Below, one piece after another: positions 20,213-31,480 of a stretch of 64,000 bases of DNA (positions are counted from its first letter, which is position 1; each line of letters begins with the position of its first letter). Where the stretch lies: positions 2,777,997-2,841,996 of the forward strand of contig NC_012871.2 in the NCBI RefSeq assembly GCF_000003195.3. The letters run 5' to 3'. Origin of the DNA: Sorghum bicolor (lineage: Eukaryota > Streptophyta > Magnoliopsida > Poales > Poaceae). The notes under the pieces are model-generated. The model was not told where the DNA came from and did no database searches. It worked only from the letters and a program-made list of their open reading frames with translations. A program made the position numbers and the translations under genes.

Positions 20213-21736
20213 CTAGCCAGTGGCATCCCATCCATTATTATTCCCCTCGCTGCTTCATCAATCATCAGCAGGAGCAGGGCGAGCTAGTAGTGAGGTTTCT
20301 CTCCTTCCTCTGCCTGCTGCCTGCTGTGTAATCAGTAATCTAATCTCTATGATTGCTTCAGATTTCATCTCCGTCTCCAAAACTAAACCGATCGAACTGC
20401 CATACATTCTGTACAGAGAATAATAACCGTGTTGCTGCTGCTATACATATATACTACTTGTGTAATGATATGACATTTTAGCTTCGCGTGTACTGATGAA
20501 TGCACATTGCACTAAAGCTTACGTACTTTCCTTTCATATGCTCATCTTGCTTCTTCCTTGGAAATTAGTCACAAAGTGCAGTGAGTCTGCATTTCCGAGA
20601 CATAGCGATGGCTTCCATTCAGAATTTCATCATCAGAAAACAAACAAGGCAAGAAACGAACACCATATCATAGTACGTGGGCTATGGGCCCGCTAATCTC
20701 TAGGCCTAGTACGCCCCGGCCCACGGTCCACGAGCGCGCTTCCTGGGCTGGGCTGGGCCGCGCGCGCTGCACGCACATGCATGGTCACATCGTCGCTTGC
20801 TGATGCATGGGTCCGGTCTCCTGTCCTGTCCTGTCCTTGGTTCCTGTCCACCAGGGCGCGGCGGCGTGCACGCGGGGCTGAGGACGGAACGTGCACCGCG
20901 CCGCGCCACCACGTGGCGGCCGTGCGCCGGCGGCCGCCCGCCATGAGCACCGCCTCAGCCCGGTGTGGCGCCGCGTGCCAACTCGGACGGACATGCCCCG
21001 GCGGTGGCCCACCAGTACCGGGGTGCCGTGATCTCCTGTGCAGTGCGCACGTCGTAGCTAGCGAGAGGCCTCTCGCGCAACCCTGCGTGTGTCCGCGTGG
21101 TGGATTGGATTATGTTGCACGCATGTGCCCCCACGTGTGTTCAAATGCAAATCTTTCTTTCTTGCTGCGTTGCCGAGGGTTCAGTGGTGATGTATGATTA
21201 GTGATTTAGAGTTTTCCACTGTTTTTTAGTAACTAGCTTTTGTCAAAATCTGTTATCAATAAAAGTCGTAGTTACCATATAATATATACTATATATCAAG
21301 CATGCATGTTTGTACGTTTGCTGCGGAAGATACACCTTTATCATGTGATTATACGTCGATTTGTATCTCGAAGATTTATGTAATTGTTGTGTTGTTTATT
21401 TGTTTGTTCCAATAAGTATTGGAATAATGGGACTTCGTATACTGTTGTCGTTCGATACATAAACACATGTGGTTTTAACTCGTACAGGTATGAGTTCTAA
21501 ATCTAAATCATATATGGGAGAGAGAGAGAGAGACACAAAAGGCATTACGAAAAGTGGAAAAAATTGAATTGAAAATTCACTTCGCATCAATTTAGTATCA
21601 GATATAGATATGGGCCACAAACGTCCTGGACATTAGAGGGGCTAAGATCACACCTAATTTGATCATGTAATCCAATTGTTCACTTGCACTCTTCTTCCTC
21701 TATAATATTCTCTTATCGTCTTGTGTCTCCGAATCA
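20213..21736. other. Reticulon 3' UTR and spacer; GC island without gene
   Basis: Bases 20213 to about 20480 are reticulon 3' UTR. A GC-rich patch at 20690-21110 contains short tandem runs (ctgggctgggctgggcc; cctgtcctgtcctgtcc) and a 16-bp perfect palindrome at 21061-21076 (GCGAGAGGCCTCTCGC). Open frames there lack any protein-family signature. The rest is AT-rich. Confidence 0.5.
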
Positions 21737-22020
21737 TAGGCGGACCAAGGGTATTCCCTAGTATTTCTGGAAATACGGTACCCAACTTTTCTAGGATACT
21801 TTCATATATATGATGCACATATATATATATATATATATATGTTACAATTTTTTGTGCTATTTTGGTTGATTGCAACCCCCAAAAATCAAATAAACACTTT
21901 TTTGGCTTGCTTTCTAAAGTTCTACCTTTCCAAACCAGCCTACTTTGTGGGATATCTATGGATTTTTTTTTGCGTAGAAGTACGAATACCCAAGTTTAAA
22001 ATTCTAGCTCTGCCATTGCT
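21737..22020. mobile_element. Possible MITE with imperfect ends
   Basis: The left end 'cataggcggaccaagggtat' and the reverse complement of the right end 'caatggcagagctagaa...gggtattcg' share a gcggagc-like start and a gggtatt core. The interior is AT-rich with an (AT)n run. The ends resemble the element at 62412-63216. Confidence 0.35.
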
Positions 22021-22643
22021 CCTAATGTTAATTCATAACTTCCATCCATCGTGCCAGTGTGCCATCCTCGCTCCACCTGAGCCAACCACTTAATTTGTTG
22101 TTATTTCTGCCTCCAATGAGGTCGATCGTAGTGGCCATGCACTACCACCCTAAACAACCCCAACGATCACATCTTTCATCTTGTGAATGACGTCATTGGC
22201 GCTTGATCTACACCGCATACATGATTCGCCGCACTCAGTGGGGTGAACCACCTCGCCTCTAACCATCCGAAATGGCCTGCCACTGTCGGTTGCTCTACCC
22301 ACCCATCCATCCATCGTCGAGCTAGCTTTTCTCCCTAGCCTTCTATCTATGATTAAGGAATGAAGGAAACCCCCAAAGACAAACCCTAAACCCTTATCCT
22401 CACTGGATTTGATGAAGATGATGGAGAATACGCTTGCCATCTTTTCATGGTGAGACAACAAATTTTACATGGAGAATGGAAGGGGGAAGAAGGGGAAGAA
22501 AACATTCTTGTGTATGAAAAAAAACACTCGTCGAGTTAAGATTCACAATCCCCTTTTGGCCTTTCCTAAATAATTTGACAAGGAAGTAACATAACTACTA
22601 CTTATGGAATTAGAAGACACACTTATAGAAGACACTAGTCTAA

Positions 22644-22735
22644 TTGTTCGTTTATCAGCCATTCGACAGTGTTTTTCTTTCACAACAAATCAGTCAACGG
22701 TACTTTCTGCAACGGCTTATCAGCCAAACGAACAA
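22644..22735. mobile_element. Short MITE, 92 bp
   Basis: TTGTTCGTTTATCAGCC at one end and GGCTTATCAGCCAAACGAACAA at the other form an inverted repeat; such 'ggctgataagcc' elements are widespread in grasses. The bases on either side (22021-22643 and 22736-23050) hold no gene I can support. Confidence 0.6.
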
Positions 22736-23517
22736 GACGATGCCATCATTGTACGAACATAAATGACACATTCAAACACTCACATGCACATTGTTTGAGT
22801 GTACATAACGTTTCATTTAATCACAAGATAAGACTAGGTGATTATTAAACTTTCCAATATCTGCCACCTGTTAACTAGGTCAACATCAACTATAAGTAGG
22901 TCCACGTACGAAAAGCCACCGTACCAACAATGCATGCAGCATGCCCCTGAACCTCGTTGATCCCAAGGTTTCGAATAGGCGAGACTTGACATTCTACTGC
23001 TGACGCAACAGTTTACTTAACTAGTGGTACTACTACTGCTGCTGCTGCTGTAACTAGCTATATTGGCACAGACAATCCAACGTCGTGAAGCCACGTCAGA
23101 TGTCAAGGTGGGCCCAAGCGGACAACAATGTGCATGTGTCTTTGGGGAGAAAAAACTGAAAAGCAAGGGAGAGAGAGCCGGGGGTATCTGTGCTCCTCTG
23201 GCTTTACAGAGAGATGAGATCTGTCTGCTGCTGCTGCTGCCTTGTGCAAAGCTAAGCTAGCTGCAGCAGTGATCTCATGGTGTCTTCATCTTCCGCCCAT
23301 CTTCCCAGATACTGTGAGATCTTTTTCTCCACTTGCCCGGCCGGTGATTCTCTTCCGGCCTGGCGATTAACCGAGCTATACTAGCCATGCGCCCACCATG
23401 AAGCTTGCCCTTCTCTCTGTGAAGAGCTAGCTCAAGGGCTGCATGGCTCGATCTGGACCTCTCGCTCCGACCTGCGACGTGGCGCACGGACGCCAATGGA
23501 GCTAGAGACCTCGGCGA

Positions 23518-23528
23518 CAATATAAATA
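23518..23528 (+). promoter_or_regulatory. TATA box of the small-protein gene
   Basis: CAATATAAATA lies about 190 nt upstream of ATG 23719. The C/T- and CTAGC-rich leader in between has no other ATG. This is a typical grass core promoter layout. Confidence 0.6.
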
Positions 23529-23718
23529 CCTCCACCTGCTCACCAACCCTCCTCCATCAACCAAGCAAGCTAGCAGCTAAAGCTTCTCAGCTTCACACTA
23601 GCTAGCAATCAAGCTCCACACACTAGCTAGCTCACTCGGTCACTGACCAGTGACCACACACTCTTCTTGCTGACTGCTTGCTCGAGCTAGCTAGGTCTCG
23701 AGGGTTAGGTAGCTAGGC

Positions 23719-23859
23719 ATGGCTGCTATAACCAGCTGGTCTGACGATCAGTGCGATCACCTTGTGTGGGCATTGCCACCCATGGAGGGCAACCTCAGGG
23801 GCTGCCGCGGCGCCGGCGACGATGACGACGACGACTACGACGTTGCTCCGGCTGCGTAA
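23719..23859 (+). CDS. Small acidic protein, 46 residues, unknown function
   Basis: The frame begins MAAITSWSDDQCDHLVWALP, continues PMEGNLRGCRGAG, then a run of six Asp, and ends YDVAPAA before TAA. Support for a real gene is contextual: a TATA box at 23521, a leader of about 165 nt free of upstream ATGs, and a good start context (GGCATGGCT). It has no signal peptide or membrane segment, two Cys and an acidic C-terminal half. I recognise no family. The alternative is a non-coding transcript in which this frame is incidental. Confidence 0.5.
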   Translation: MAAITSWSDDQCDHLVWALPPMEGNLRGCRGAGDDDDDDYDVAPAA

Positions 23860-25660
23860 ACTAACGGATCTGCAGTATCTGTGCATGCATGCAGTCATGA
23901 TCTAATAGGTGGCGGCGGCAGTGAGATTGTACAAGCGATGATGAGAGTACGTGTGCTGAGGTTTTGAGGTGATGTATATTTCTTGCCTCCGAGGTAATAA
24001 CTTAATTTACTCTTATAGTAATATATAGCTTTGCTTACCTAGCTAGTTACTAGAAATAAAGAGAGAGGCAGCCATGACTGGAGCAGAAAGGAGTCCTTGT
24101 TGGTGTAATAACAGAGGTCATGACTCAGGACTTGTGTACTACTTTAACTATCTAAAGAAAAGGAGTTGTGTACTACTTTAACTATCTAAAGAAAATAAAT
24201 TAAGGACTTTATTTGGTTTTATTTTATTTCTCTGTGTTTGTCTGTTTGAAAAGGACAGCCGGAAGGTGAATTAATATTTGGATATGGATGAAAGGGCCAA
24301 ATTAAACAAACGGGCCCTAAACAAACAAGATACTAGTATATATGACATTGTATTGTATACTGTACTGTAAGAAGATATTGAATGTTAGCTCAAAATTCCA
24401 TATAACCTAAATTTGTGAGTACATGCTGGAGGTCTATGAATATATGTCTTCTAAATAAACGAAAGGCTTCTAGGGAACAATAATAATATATCAGAAAATA
24501 AGGTTTTCCTAGGGCATACAAAATCTCCTCCCTCTACTAAATCCTTCACTTCTAGTATTTCCAGAGAATATTTTGTGACAGATATTCCTCTCTAACTTTA
24601 GTGGAATAATTAAGCATGTATTGTCTGCGAGAACTTTAGTATGCAAGCAAGCTTATTTGTTCAATTGGAGTTGATGATGCACTTATTTATACAGATATAT
24701 AAGTAGAGAAACAATGCTCATTTCCAATATATTATAACTGAGTACTAAGTTCAAGGATGAGGCCTCCCCCCAACCCTACGCGGCTACGCCACACACACAC
24801 ACACCGCCACCGGCATCTTTTTTTTCTTCTAGTTTAATGAACAACTAAGCTCTTACCATTGTTTTTAAAAAATTAAAGATATGTATGGGGCCTATATAAC
24901 TATTTCTCATGAGAAAACAAAAAACAACTTAGAAAGTCTGATTCTTATGGAATGCAAAAGTGCCTTCAACAATTATTCTCTGATGTGCCATATTTTGCAT
25001 CTCTGTGTGCTCTAGTACATCAATAGAAAAAATATTATTTATCATGTAGTATCTTGTTAAATATAATGATGCACATAGTCGACATACACCTTCACTAAAT
25101 GAGGATATCTTGACGGTTTTACTTCATCATCATTCAAGAAATACATATTTCCTTAGAGATTGATGTGGTTTCATTTTGGTACTCAAGAAAACTCTTGCCC
25201 CTAAAGGTAATTCAGGATTAGTAGTGTTCACTAAATGAGGATTTCTTTTCTTTGAAGGCAAGATACTCATTTCGGATATATCGATATGTACGTGTACTAT
25301 TAGTTCAGCATATGTACTTTTAATTATGATTTTTATGTGCATCCCAAGCCGCAATGAAGGTTTTGTTTTTGTGACTAGCCGCAGTGAAGGTTAAACAAGT
25401 AGTGCACCACTTGATTACTACAGCAGAATATAATTTGCCAGATGGTAATACATACTTAGGTTAACCATGTCAAAATTAGAACACAGCGTGTTACGTGGTT
25501 TTGGTGGTCCTTAATTACATATAGACAGTTAGACATATAAGCGTAAAACACAAGTTATGGACAGATAGAACCTGCTATCATCGTACAATTAACCTGATGA
25601 AAGAGAAGAAAACCTGCATCAACTTGTGAAACAGAGGTCGTCAGAGATTCATAACGCAGC
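23860..25660. other. 3' UTR and AT-rich spacer, no gene seen
   Basis: Contains a short direct duplication of about 30 bp (ttgtgtactactttaactat...) near 24132-24190 and a (CA)n run at 24791-24802. No coding region is supported. Confidence 0.5.
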
Positions 25661-25838
25661 ATTAGTTGATTAGTGTCCAATATATTGCGTCATGCAGCAG
25701 AGTGGTTCCAGCTACAAGATGGTGATGAGCTAATGAACCAAACACCTCCAACAGCAGCCAGCCACCTGCCCACCAATTCCCAACTTCCCAACTGGCTGGC
25801 CGCTGGCGAAAGAGTACGCGCTCAGCATCGAAATGAAG

Positions 25839-25848
25839 CTATAAAATG
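25839..25848 (+). promoter_or_regulatory. TATA box of PELPK-like gene 1
   Basis: CTATAAAATG, about 115 nt upstream of ATG 25958, followed by a CTAGC-rich leader. Confidence 0.6.
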
Positions 25849-25957
25849 CCCGGCAAGCACACATGTCTCTGCATCTCCTCCATCGCAAGCAAGCGCGCCC
25901 TTCACAGTTTCTAGCTAGCTAGTAGCTAGAGCACACTTCTGCTAGCTAGTAGTAGCC

Positions 25958-26455
25958 ATGGCTTCCTCCGCCGGGTCGTCCCTCTTCTTCGCCACGGCGC
26001 TCGTGATGATGGCGCTCATCGTGCTCGATGGCAGCAGCACGTGCCACGCCGCGCGGCATCTCGCCGACACGACGACTGCCGCCCCGGCCGCTGCTCCGGC
26101 CGCCGTCCCGGGCATTCCTGCGGTGCCGAAGCCGCCGGTCATCGTACCCACCGTCACCGTGCCCGCGGCCACCCTTCCACCGATGCCCACCGTGCCGACG
26201 GCGGGCGCTGTGCCACCGATCCCAGCGTTGCCCAAGATTCCCGCGGTGGGCGCCGTGCCACCGATCCCCGCGGTCACCGTGCCCACAGTGCCGAACGCCG
26301 CCGCGCTGCCCCCTATGCCGGCTATACCCGCCATGCCAAAGGTGACGCTGCCGCCGATTTCCGCCGTCGTCCCTAAGGTTGGCGCCTTGCCGCCGATGCC
26401 CTCCATCCCGGCTGGCGTGCCCATGCCGTTCGTGGCGTCGCCTCCTTCGGCATAA
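25958..26455 (+). CDS. PELPK-like secreted proline-rich protein, copy 1
   Basis: Intronless, 165 residues. The signal peptide (MASSAGSSLFFATALVMMAL then IVLDGSSTCHA) is followed by ARHLADTTT, an Ala/Pro linker, and degenerate Pro-rich repeats of VP-x-(V/L)-P and LPPMP type (ATLPPMPTVP, AALPPMPAIP, ALPPMPSIP). It ends PFVASPPSA. The plan matches PELPK1-like wall proteins of Arabidopsis (signal peptide, A-R-x-L motif, Pro-rich pentapeptides), though the repeat itself differs. It is probably secreted to the cell wall. The first of three paralogues on the same strand; its promoter is less similar to the other two. Confidence 0.8.
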   Translation: MASSAGSSLFFATALVMMALIVLDGSSTCHAARHLADTTTAAPAAAPAAVPGIPAVPKPPVIVPTVTVPAATLPPMPTVPTAGAVPPIPALPKIPAVGAVPPIPAVTVPTVPNAAALPPMPAIPAMPKVTLPPISAVVPKVGALPPMPSIPAGVPMPFVASPPSA

Positions 26456-26938
26456 TCATCAGCAGTGTTTAATTGTGTCATTGTCTGGAGTGTAATATCT
26501 AGTCATTCGCTCATGCATGTCTGATAGATTGTCCATCTGAGTATTCGAGTTGATCACTCGTGATGCATGCATGTATGCATATGTGTTCGTTGGGCCGCAT
26601 GCATGCTGCCTTTTCATTAGCGGAGTATTTATTTTTCCTTTTTTATGTATGTTTGTGATTCTATATACCTATATATTGTATTAAGTTTTGTTGGTTCATT
26701 TTGCCAAAAAAAATTTATTTTGATTGATGGTCACTGATTTATATATAAGTACACATGTGTACTGTATAACAGACTAAACAGAGTGCTCGGCTACGCCGAG
26801 TGTTCTGCATCATGTATTTGAGTTTATTTTTGGCACTTTGCTAATTGCAGAACGGCAGTGTCTGTATCCTCGCACTTGTATGCATATAGTATTTTACCAC
26901 GCCACAGTATGAAAACCAAAAGACTGTAATGTATTTAA
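26456..26938. other. 3' UTR and spacer
   Basis: The 3' UTR of copy 1, then AT-rich sequence. No gene seen. Confidence 0.5.
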
Positions 26939-27181
26939 GGCCTTATTTAGATCCAAAAACTTTTTGGATTTTGACATTGTAGCACTTTCGTTTTTATTTG
27001 ACAAACATTGTCCAATCATAAAGTAATTAGGCTTAAAAGATTCGTCTCGTGATTTACAAATAAACTGTGCAATTAGTTATCTTTTTTATCTATATTTAAT
27101 GTTCAATGCATGTGCCGTAAGATTCGATGTGATGGAGAATCTTGTAAAGTTTTGGGTTTTTGGGTGCATCTAAACAAGGCC
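26939..27181. mobile_element. Tourist-like MITE
   Basis: GGCCTTATTTAGATCC ... GCATCTAAACAAGGCC with TAA on both sides; full length, clean target duplication. Confidence 0.85.
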
Positions 27182-27913
27182 TAAAGACACATTGGCCTAA
27201 AAATAAATATTTAGATAATGTGCTGGATTTAGTTGGGCTTGGCCTATTTCATATTGAATCAAATCAAATAAGTTTAAGGTCAATAAAATGTGTAATTCTA
27301 TATGAGAAATTGACACCTTCTAACATATTGTGTTTCTACATTGCTACTACTTCAGGCAATTAGGTTTTTGAGGAGAATGTACATTAACGTGATTGCTCGT
27401 TCACTATCAAGTTGGTAGACTTCTCCTAGTGTTTTAATTAGTAATAAAGTACTACCACTAGTCATAGCACTAGAAAATCCTTACTATGAGACATTTACGT
27501 ACTAGGGAAAATTTATACTAAATTTTGAATACTAAAACACTAGAAGAAGCCTACATTACTAGAAAAAGTTGAAAATTTTAGTTGTGGTTCCATGTTTAAA
27601 TAGACGTTGGAGGGGTGGGCATGTACTTGGAGTTAAGTCTCCTGGCACAGTAGTGTCGTAGCCCTTAGCACTTTTGGTGAGTATAAACGTCGCATGTTCA
27701 AACAGAAAGTGTGAGAGGGTTAAATCATTTAGCATGGCCTATGGTAAGCAGTATATGGCACCGTGTTGTATGCCTACAATGCTCCATCAGCGGTCCAAAA
27801 TAAGTTGAAAAGTATTTAGTTGTATATGCTATAATCCAAAGAAGGCGGATAATTCACTATATATATATATATTTCAACATTCACTTGTCTCACGTGGAGG
27901 CTCTCTCTCACAT
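27182..27913. other. Spacer, no gene seen
   Basis: AT-rich sequence without coding signal. Confidence 0.4.
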
Positions 27914-28240
27914 CACTATTGGAGACTGGGTCTTTTTGCCGAGTGCTAAATGTCGGGCACTCGTCAAAGCTTCTCTTTGCCGGGTGCCGCACTCGGTAAA
28001 GAAAAACACTTGGCAAAGAAAGCTTTGCCGAGTGCCTCGCATTCGGCAAAGCTAGACACTCTGCAAAGGCCATTTGTGCTGAGAGCTAGGCACTTGGCAA
28101 AGCTCAACCCTTGGCAAAAAGACGGCCGTTAGTCTTTGTCAAGTGCCCGTCGTCGGGCACTCAGCAAAGTTTTTTTTAAAAAAAATTGTTTTCTTTCCGA
28201 GTGCCATCTTTCTAGCACTCGGTAAAGATTTTTTTTCTTC
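27914..28240. mobile_element. CACTA element end, TTTGCCGAGTGC type
   Basis: Starts CACTATTGGAGACTGGG and is followed by at least nine TTTGCCGAGTGC-like motifs in both orientations, the usual subterminal transposase sites of grass CACTA elements. No matching second end is found before copy 2, so it is a truncated or solo end. Confidence 0.75.
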
Positions 28241-28659
28241 TTTAACAAAGTTAAAAAGTTTGATGCATGTCCATCTTTGATTGAATTGATGGCATGTGTG
28301 TTTGAATCTTGGAGCTTCTGTCCAATCTCGATCGTTTGCAATGGATTGTGAATTGAATTAAAACCACAAGCTCTATCTTCACTAGTTTAATTACTTGCAT
28401 ATTGTTGACTATCGTTGTACCTAATAATGTTACAAACAAATCTGCTGATGTCATCGTCATGGTTTTAGAAACCAACCAGATGTGCAGATGCGGCACACGG
28501 CACCAGTATGTCCTGCATGCAAGAAGCTGAGCTGCCGGAGAAGCAGCGTCAAACCGGCCGGCATCCACCTCTCTGACACCCAAAAAAAAAAGAAAAAAAA
28601 ACGTATGGCTCTGAAGGAGATCACCAAAAGCTCATCCATATGACGATCAATTTGCAAGC

Positions 28660-28676
28660 AGTCGCCTATAAATTGA
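28660..28676 (+). promoter_or_regulatory. Core promoter of PELPK-like gene 2
   Basis: GTCGCCTATAAATTGACAT, preceded by CAATTTGCA. The same block, with CTATATAAATTGGCAT, stands before gene 3 at 38501-38521, so the duplication included the promoter. Confidence 0.7.
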
Positions 28677-28786
28677 CATCCACTGCGCAGGTGTTTGCAT
28701 GCATCACTAGTAAACAGACAGAGCTCCTGTAGCTACTAGTTGAGCAATTAACTAGCAGCAAGTAACCGCCCGATCAAGATCGCACA

Positions 28787-29311
28787 ATGGCCTCTTCCGC
28801 CTCAGCTCTCTTCGTCAAAGCGGCGCTCGTCATGGCGCTCATGCTCGCCGGGAGCACCACGTGCCATGCTGCTCGCTACCTCGCCGACTCGACTTCGGCG
28901 GCCGCTCCTGCCGCAGTAGTGCCGACCGTGCCCGCGGTGCCTGCCGCGGCAGCCTTGCCACCGCTTGCCGCGGTACCGACGACGGTCCCCGCGGTCACCG
29001 TGCCACCGAAGCCCACGGTGCCAGTGGTCGTCGTCCCTGCGGCGACCTTGCCACCCATGCCGGCGGTGCCCGCAGCGACCCTCCCGCCGATGCCTGCGGT
29101 GCCTGCAGTACCAAACGCCGCGCTGCCCCGTATGCCGGCCGTCCCCGCCGTGCCCAAGGCGACCCTCCCGCCGCCGATGCCTGCAGTGCCGGCCGTGCCC
29201 AAGGTGACACTGCCGCCGATGGCCGCCGTGCCTAAGGTGACAGTACTGCCACCGATGCCCTCCATCCCGGGCGTGCCGAAGCCATTCTTGGCGCCACCTC
29301 CTTCGGCATAA
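28787..29311 (+). CDS. PELPK-like secreted proline-rich protein, copy 2
   Basis: Intronless, 174 residues. Signal peptide MASSASALFVKAALVMALML then AGSTTCHA, then ARYLADST. Its repeats are more regular than in copy 1 (ATLPPMPAVPA twice in tandem, ALPRMPAVPAVPKATLPPPM, VTLPPMAAVPKV). The C-terminus LPPMPSIPGVPKPFLAPPPSA-like is shared with copy 3. It is presumably a wall protein rich in hydroxyproline after modification. No Cys remains in the mature part. Confidence 0.8.
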   Translation: MASSASALFVKAALVMALMLAGSTTCHAARYLADSTSAAAPAAVVPTVPAVPAAAALPPLAAVPTTVPAVTVPPKPTVPVVVVPAATLPPMPAVPAATLPPMPAVPAVPNAALPRMPAVPAVPKATLPPPMPAVPAVPKVTLPPMAAVPKVTVLPPMPSIPGVPKPFLAPPPSA

Positions 29312-29868
29312 TCAAGCATCTCCTTCCGTGTCTATATATGCATGTGTACCTGTGTTATGTAGAGACGTGGAGTGTCAGTCTGTCGTCTGATTGTCCATCG
29401 AGTTCATCGGTCATCGCTCAATCCTGTGTTTGCTGGGTATGGTGTCTGGCTGTCTGCTCATGATTCATGAGATGGTTTGGTTGGAGAAATTCTTCCTTTC
29501 TGTTTCTACTTTAGTCCTTTCTATATGTTTGTTGTACATATACTTATATAATACGTATACTCCCTCCATTCTAAATTCTTCACTTTGGCATTATATCTTA
29601 AGTTATTTTTTTTCCTGATTTCTGATATATACGTGTGGTTGTTGGTTTAAGTGTTTGTATTGTACACATATCACCCCGGCCGGCTTATTCGTTCTATTGT
29701 GAGCATATATGAGTTTATTTTAGTTGCGTTTATTGCATAATGTTAGTATTCATATCTTCTTGGTATTTCATAGGCTGAATTTTGCTCTGAAAAAAGAAAA
29801 AACAAATGTTTCCATTCAGCAACATAATTAGTTTTAAAAGACAGGTGCAGCCAGTGTCAGATGCCTAT
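29312..29868. other. 3' UTR and spacer
   Basis: AT-rich, no gene recognised. Confidence 0.4.
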
Positions 29869-30178
29869 TTAGGCTTTGTTTAGTTCATCCTAAAATCCAA
29901 AAAAATTTCAAGATTCTCCGTCACGTCGCATCTTGTAGCACATGTATAGAACACTAAATATAAATAAATAAAAAACTAATTGCATAGTTTATCTATAATT
30001 TGCGAGATAAATCTTTTTGAGCCTAGTTAGAGTATCTCCAGTGGTTTGCTAAAAATCATTTAACAAATCTTATGATTTGGCAAGTGACTAAAACATATAG
30101 CAAGTGTAAATTCTTAGTATCTCCAGTGGTTTGCTATTTAGGCTTGGTAAATTAAGAAAAGTAGGTCCACTTCATCAA

Positions 30179-30700
30179 CTAACTTTGACTGGACTTCTCC
30201 CTGCCCTTGAAGCTGCCGACCTCGACGCGCACGGGGACGTCGGCGCGGAACACGAGCGGCGCGGCACCCGTCCGCTGCGCGTCCTGCAAACCGGACACGA
30301 CGGCGGTGGCCAGCTGCACCTCCCCGGCCAGCGCCGGCGGCAGCACCGTGGTGTTGCGGTGGCCCTGGTAGAACGCCGGCAGCGCGCCGCGCTCCAGGCG
30401 GTACGACTGGTACCACACCCCGAGGCTGGACCCCGGCTCGTACTGGATGCCGATCCGGGAGTTCGGGTTCGCCACCGTCACCGTCACGTCGAACCTCGCC
30501 CGCGCCGTCACCGTCGACGGGTCGACCTGGAACGCAGACACGGAGAGGCGGTCCACCGAGTACCGCGGCGCCTTGGGGTCGAGCGCTAGGTACAGCGCGC
30601 CGACGGCCGCCGCGGCGAGCACCGCCAGCACGACTGCGGTGACCACCGCGCAGCAGAGGAGCCGGCAGCAGCAACCCCGGCCGCGCAAATTGAGTACTGC
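30179..30700 (-). pseudogene. Captured NHL/LEA-2 type gene fragment
   Basis: About 165 residues with a hydrophobic anchor (CCAVVTAVVLAVLAAAAVGA), then YLALDPKAPRYSVDRLSVSA, ARFDVTVTVANPNSRIGI, YQGHRNTTVLPP and RADVPVRVEVGSFKGRE. These are the NDR1/HIN1-like LEA-2 family signatures. There is no ATG; a splice acceptor (TTTTTGCAG before TACTCAATTTG) marks the start, so an exon with its intron edge was captured. The C-terminal strand is cut off. Confidence 0.75.
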
Positions 30701-30821
30701 AAAAACTTTTCCTTCTCATCCAAACAAAAAGAATCAGTGATTCCTCAAAAAGAAAAAAAAAGGATTAGCAGGGGGTGGGGACGAAACGACGGGTATCATC
30801 GCTTCACTTGTTGCGGTTCCT

Positions 30822-31480
30822 CACCGAGGACCCCTCCATAACCACCTTCCTCTCCGCCGTCTCCTCTTCCTCGGCGACGCTTGACGACGACGCGAGTCGA
30901 CGGCGCCCTTCTTCTCCTTACGCGTCGTCGTCGCGGGCCGCCACCGCCGCGGGAAGAGGTAGAGCGCCGTGGACGTGAGCAGCGTGGCCCCGACGCGGCC
31001 GCAGAACACCACCATGAGGAGGCACATCACCATGGCAGCCGCGCCCGCCGCCGGGGACGACGACGCGGGCCTCTTATTATTACTCGCCTGCTGCTTGACC
31101 GCCGGCGGGTAAAGCACCCCCGAGACCGACGGCGAGGACGAGGCCGTGGATGAGCGAGACGCCGCCGACGACGACGACGACGCTGATGATGTGTTCGAGT
31201 CCAGCGACGACGCGGAGCTCAGCAGCGCCGACGACGCCTTGGACACGCCGTAGATGACGTCGTCTGCTGCGTCCATCCCCCGCTTCTTTGAGGACGCCGC
31301 TGACGGTTTCTTCTCGTTGCCTCCCTGCTTGTTGTTATTACCGGGCAAGAACTTCCCCCGGAACGACAGCGGGAACCGACGATGAAAATTCACTCGCGCG
31401 GGAGAGGAGGCCACGGCGTCCGGATCTCGCGATGGCAAGCGGAACGAGCCGCGCAAATTTGCGCGTCGATGGCTGCAGAA
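30822..31480 (-). pseudogene. Captured fragment of an unknown membrane-protein gene
   Basis: An open minus-strand frame with a Ser/Ala-rich stretch (MDAADDVIYGVSKASSALLS), PAVKQQASNNKRPASSSP, then a likely membrane segment AAMVMCLLMVVFCGRVGATL and LYLFPRRW. The frame runs into the transposon end. I do not know the donor family. It is separated from the NHL fragment by about 120 bp. Confidence 0.45.

Noticed and set aside
20690..21200. GC-rich island with a 138-codon frame
   Set aside because: Cys/Pro/Arg-rich low-complexity translation, no promoter or splice evidence; simple tandem motifs explain the composition.
22150..22461. 103-codon minus-strand frame
   Set aside because: No homology recognised, no gene context, close to transposon remnants.
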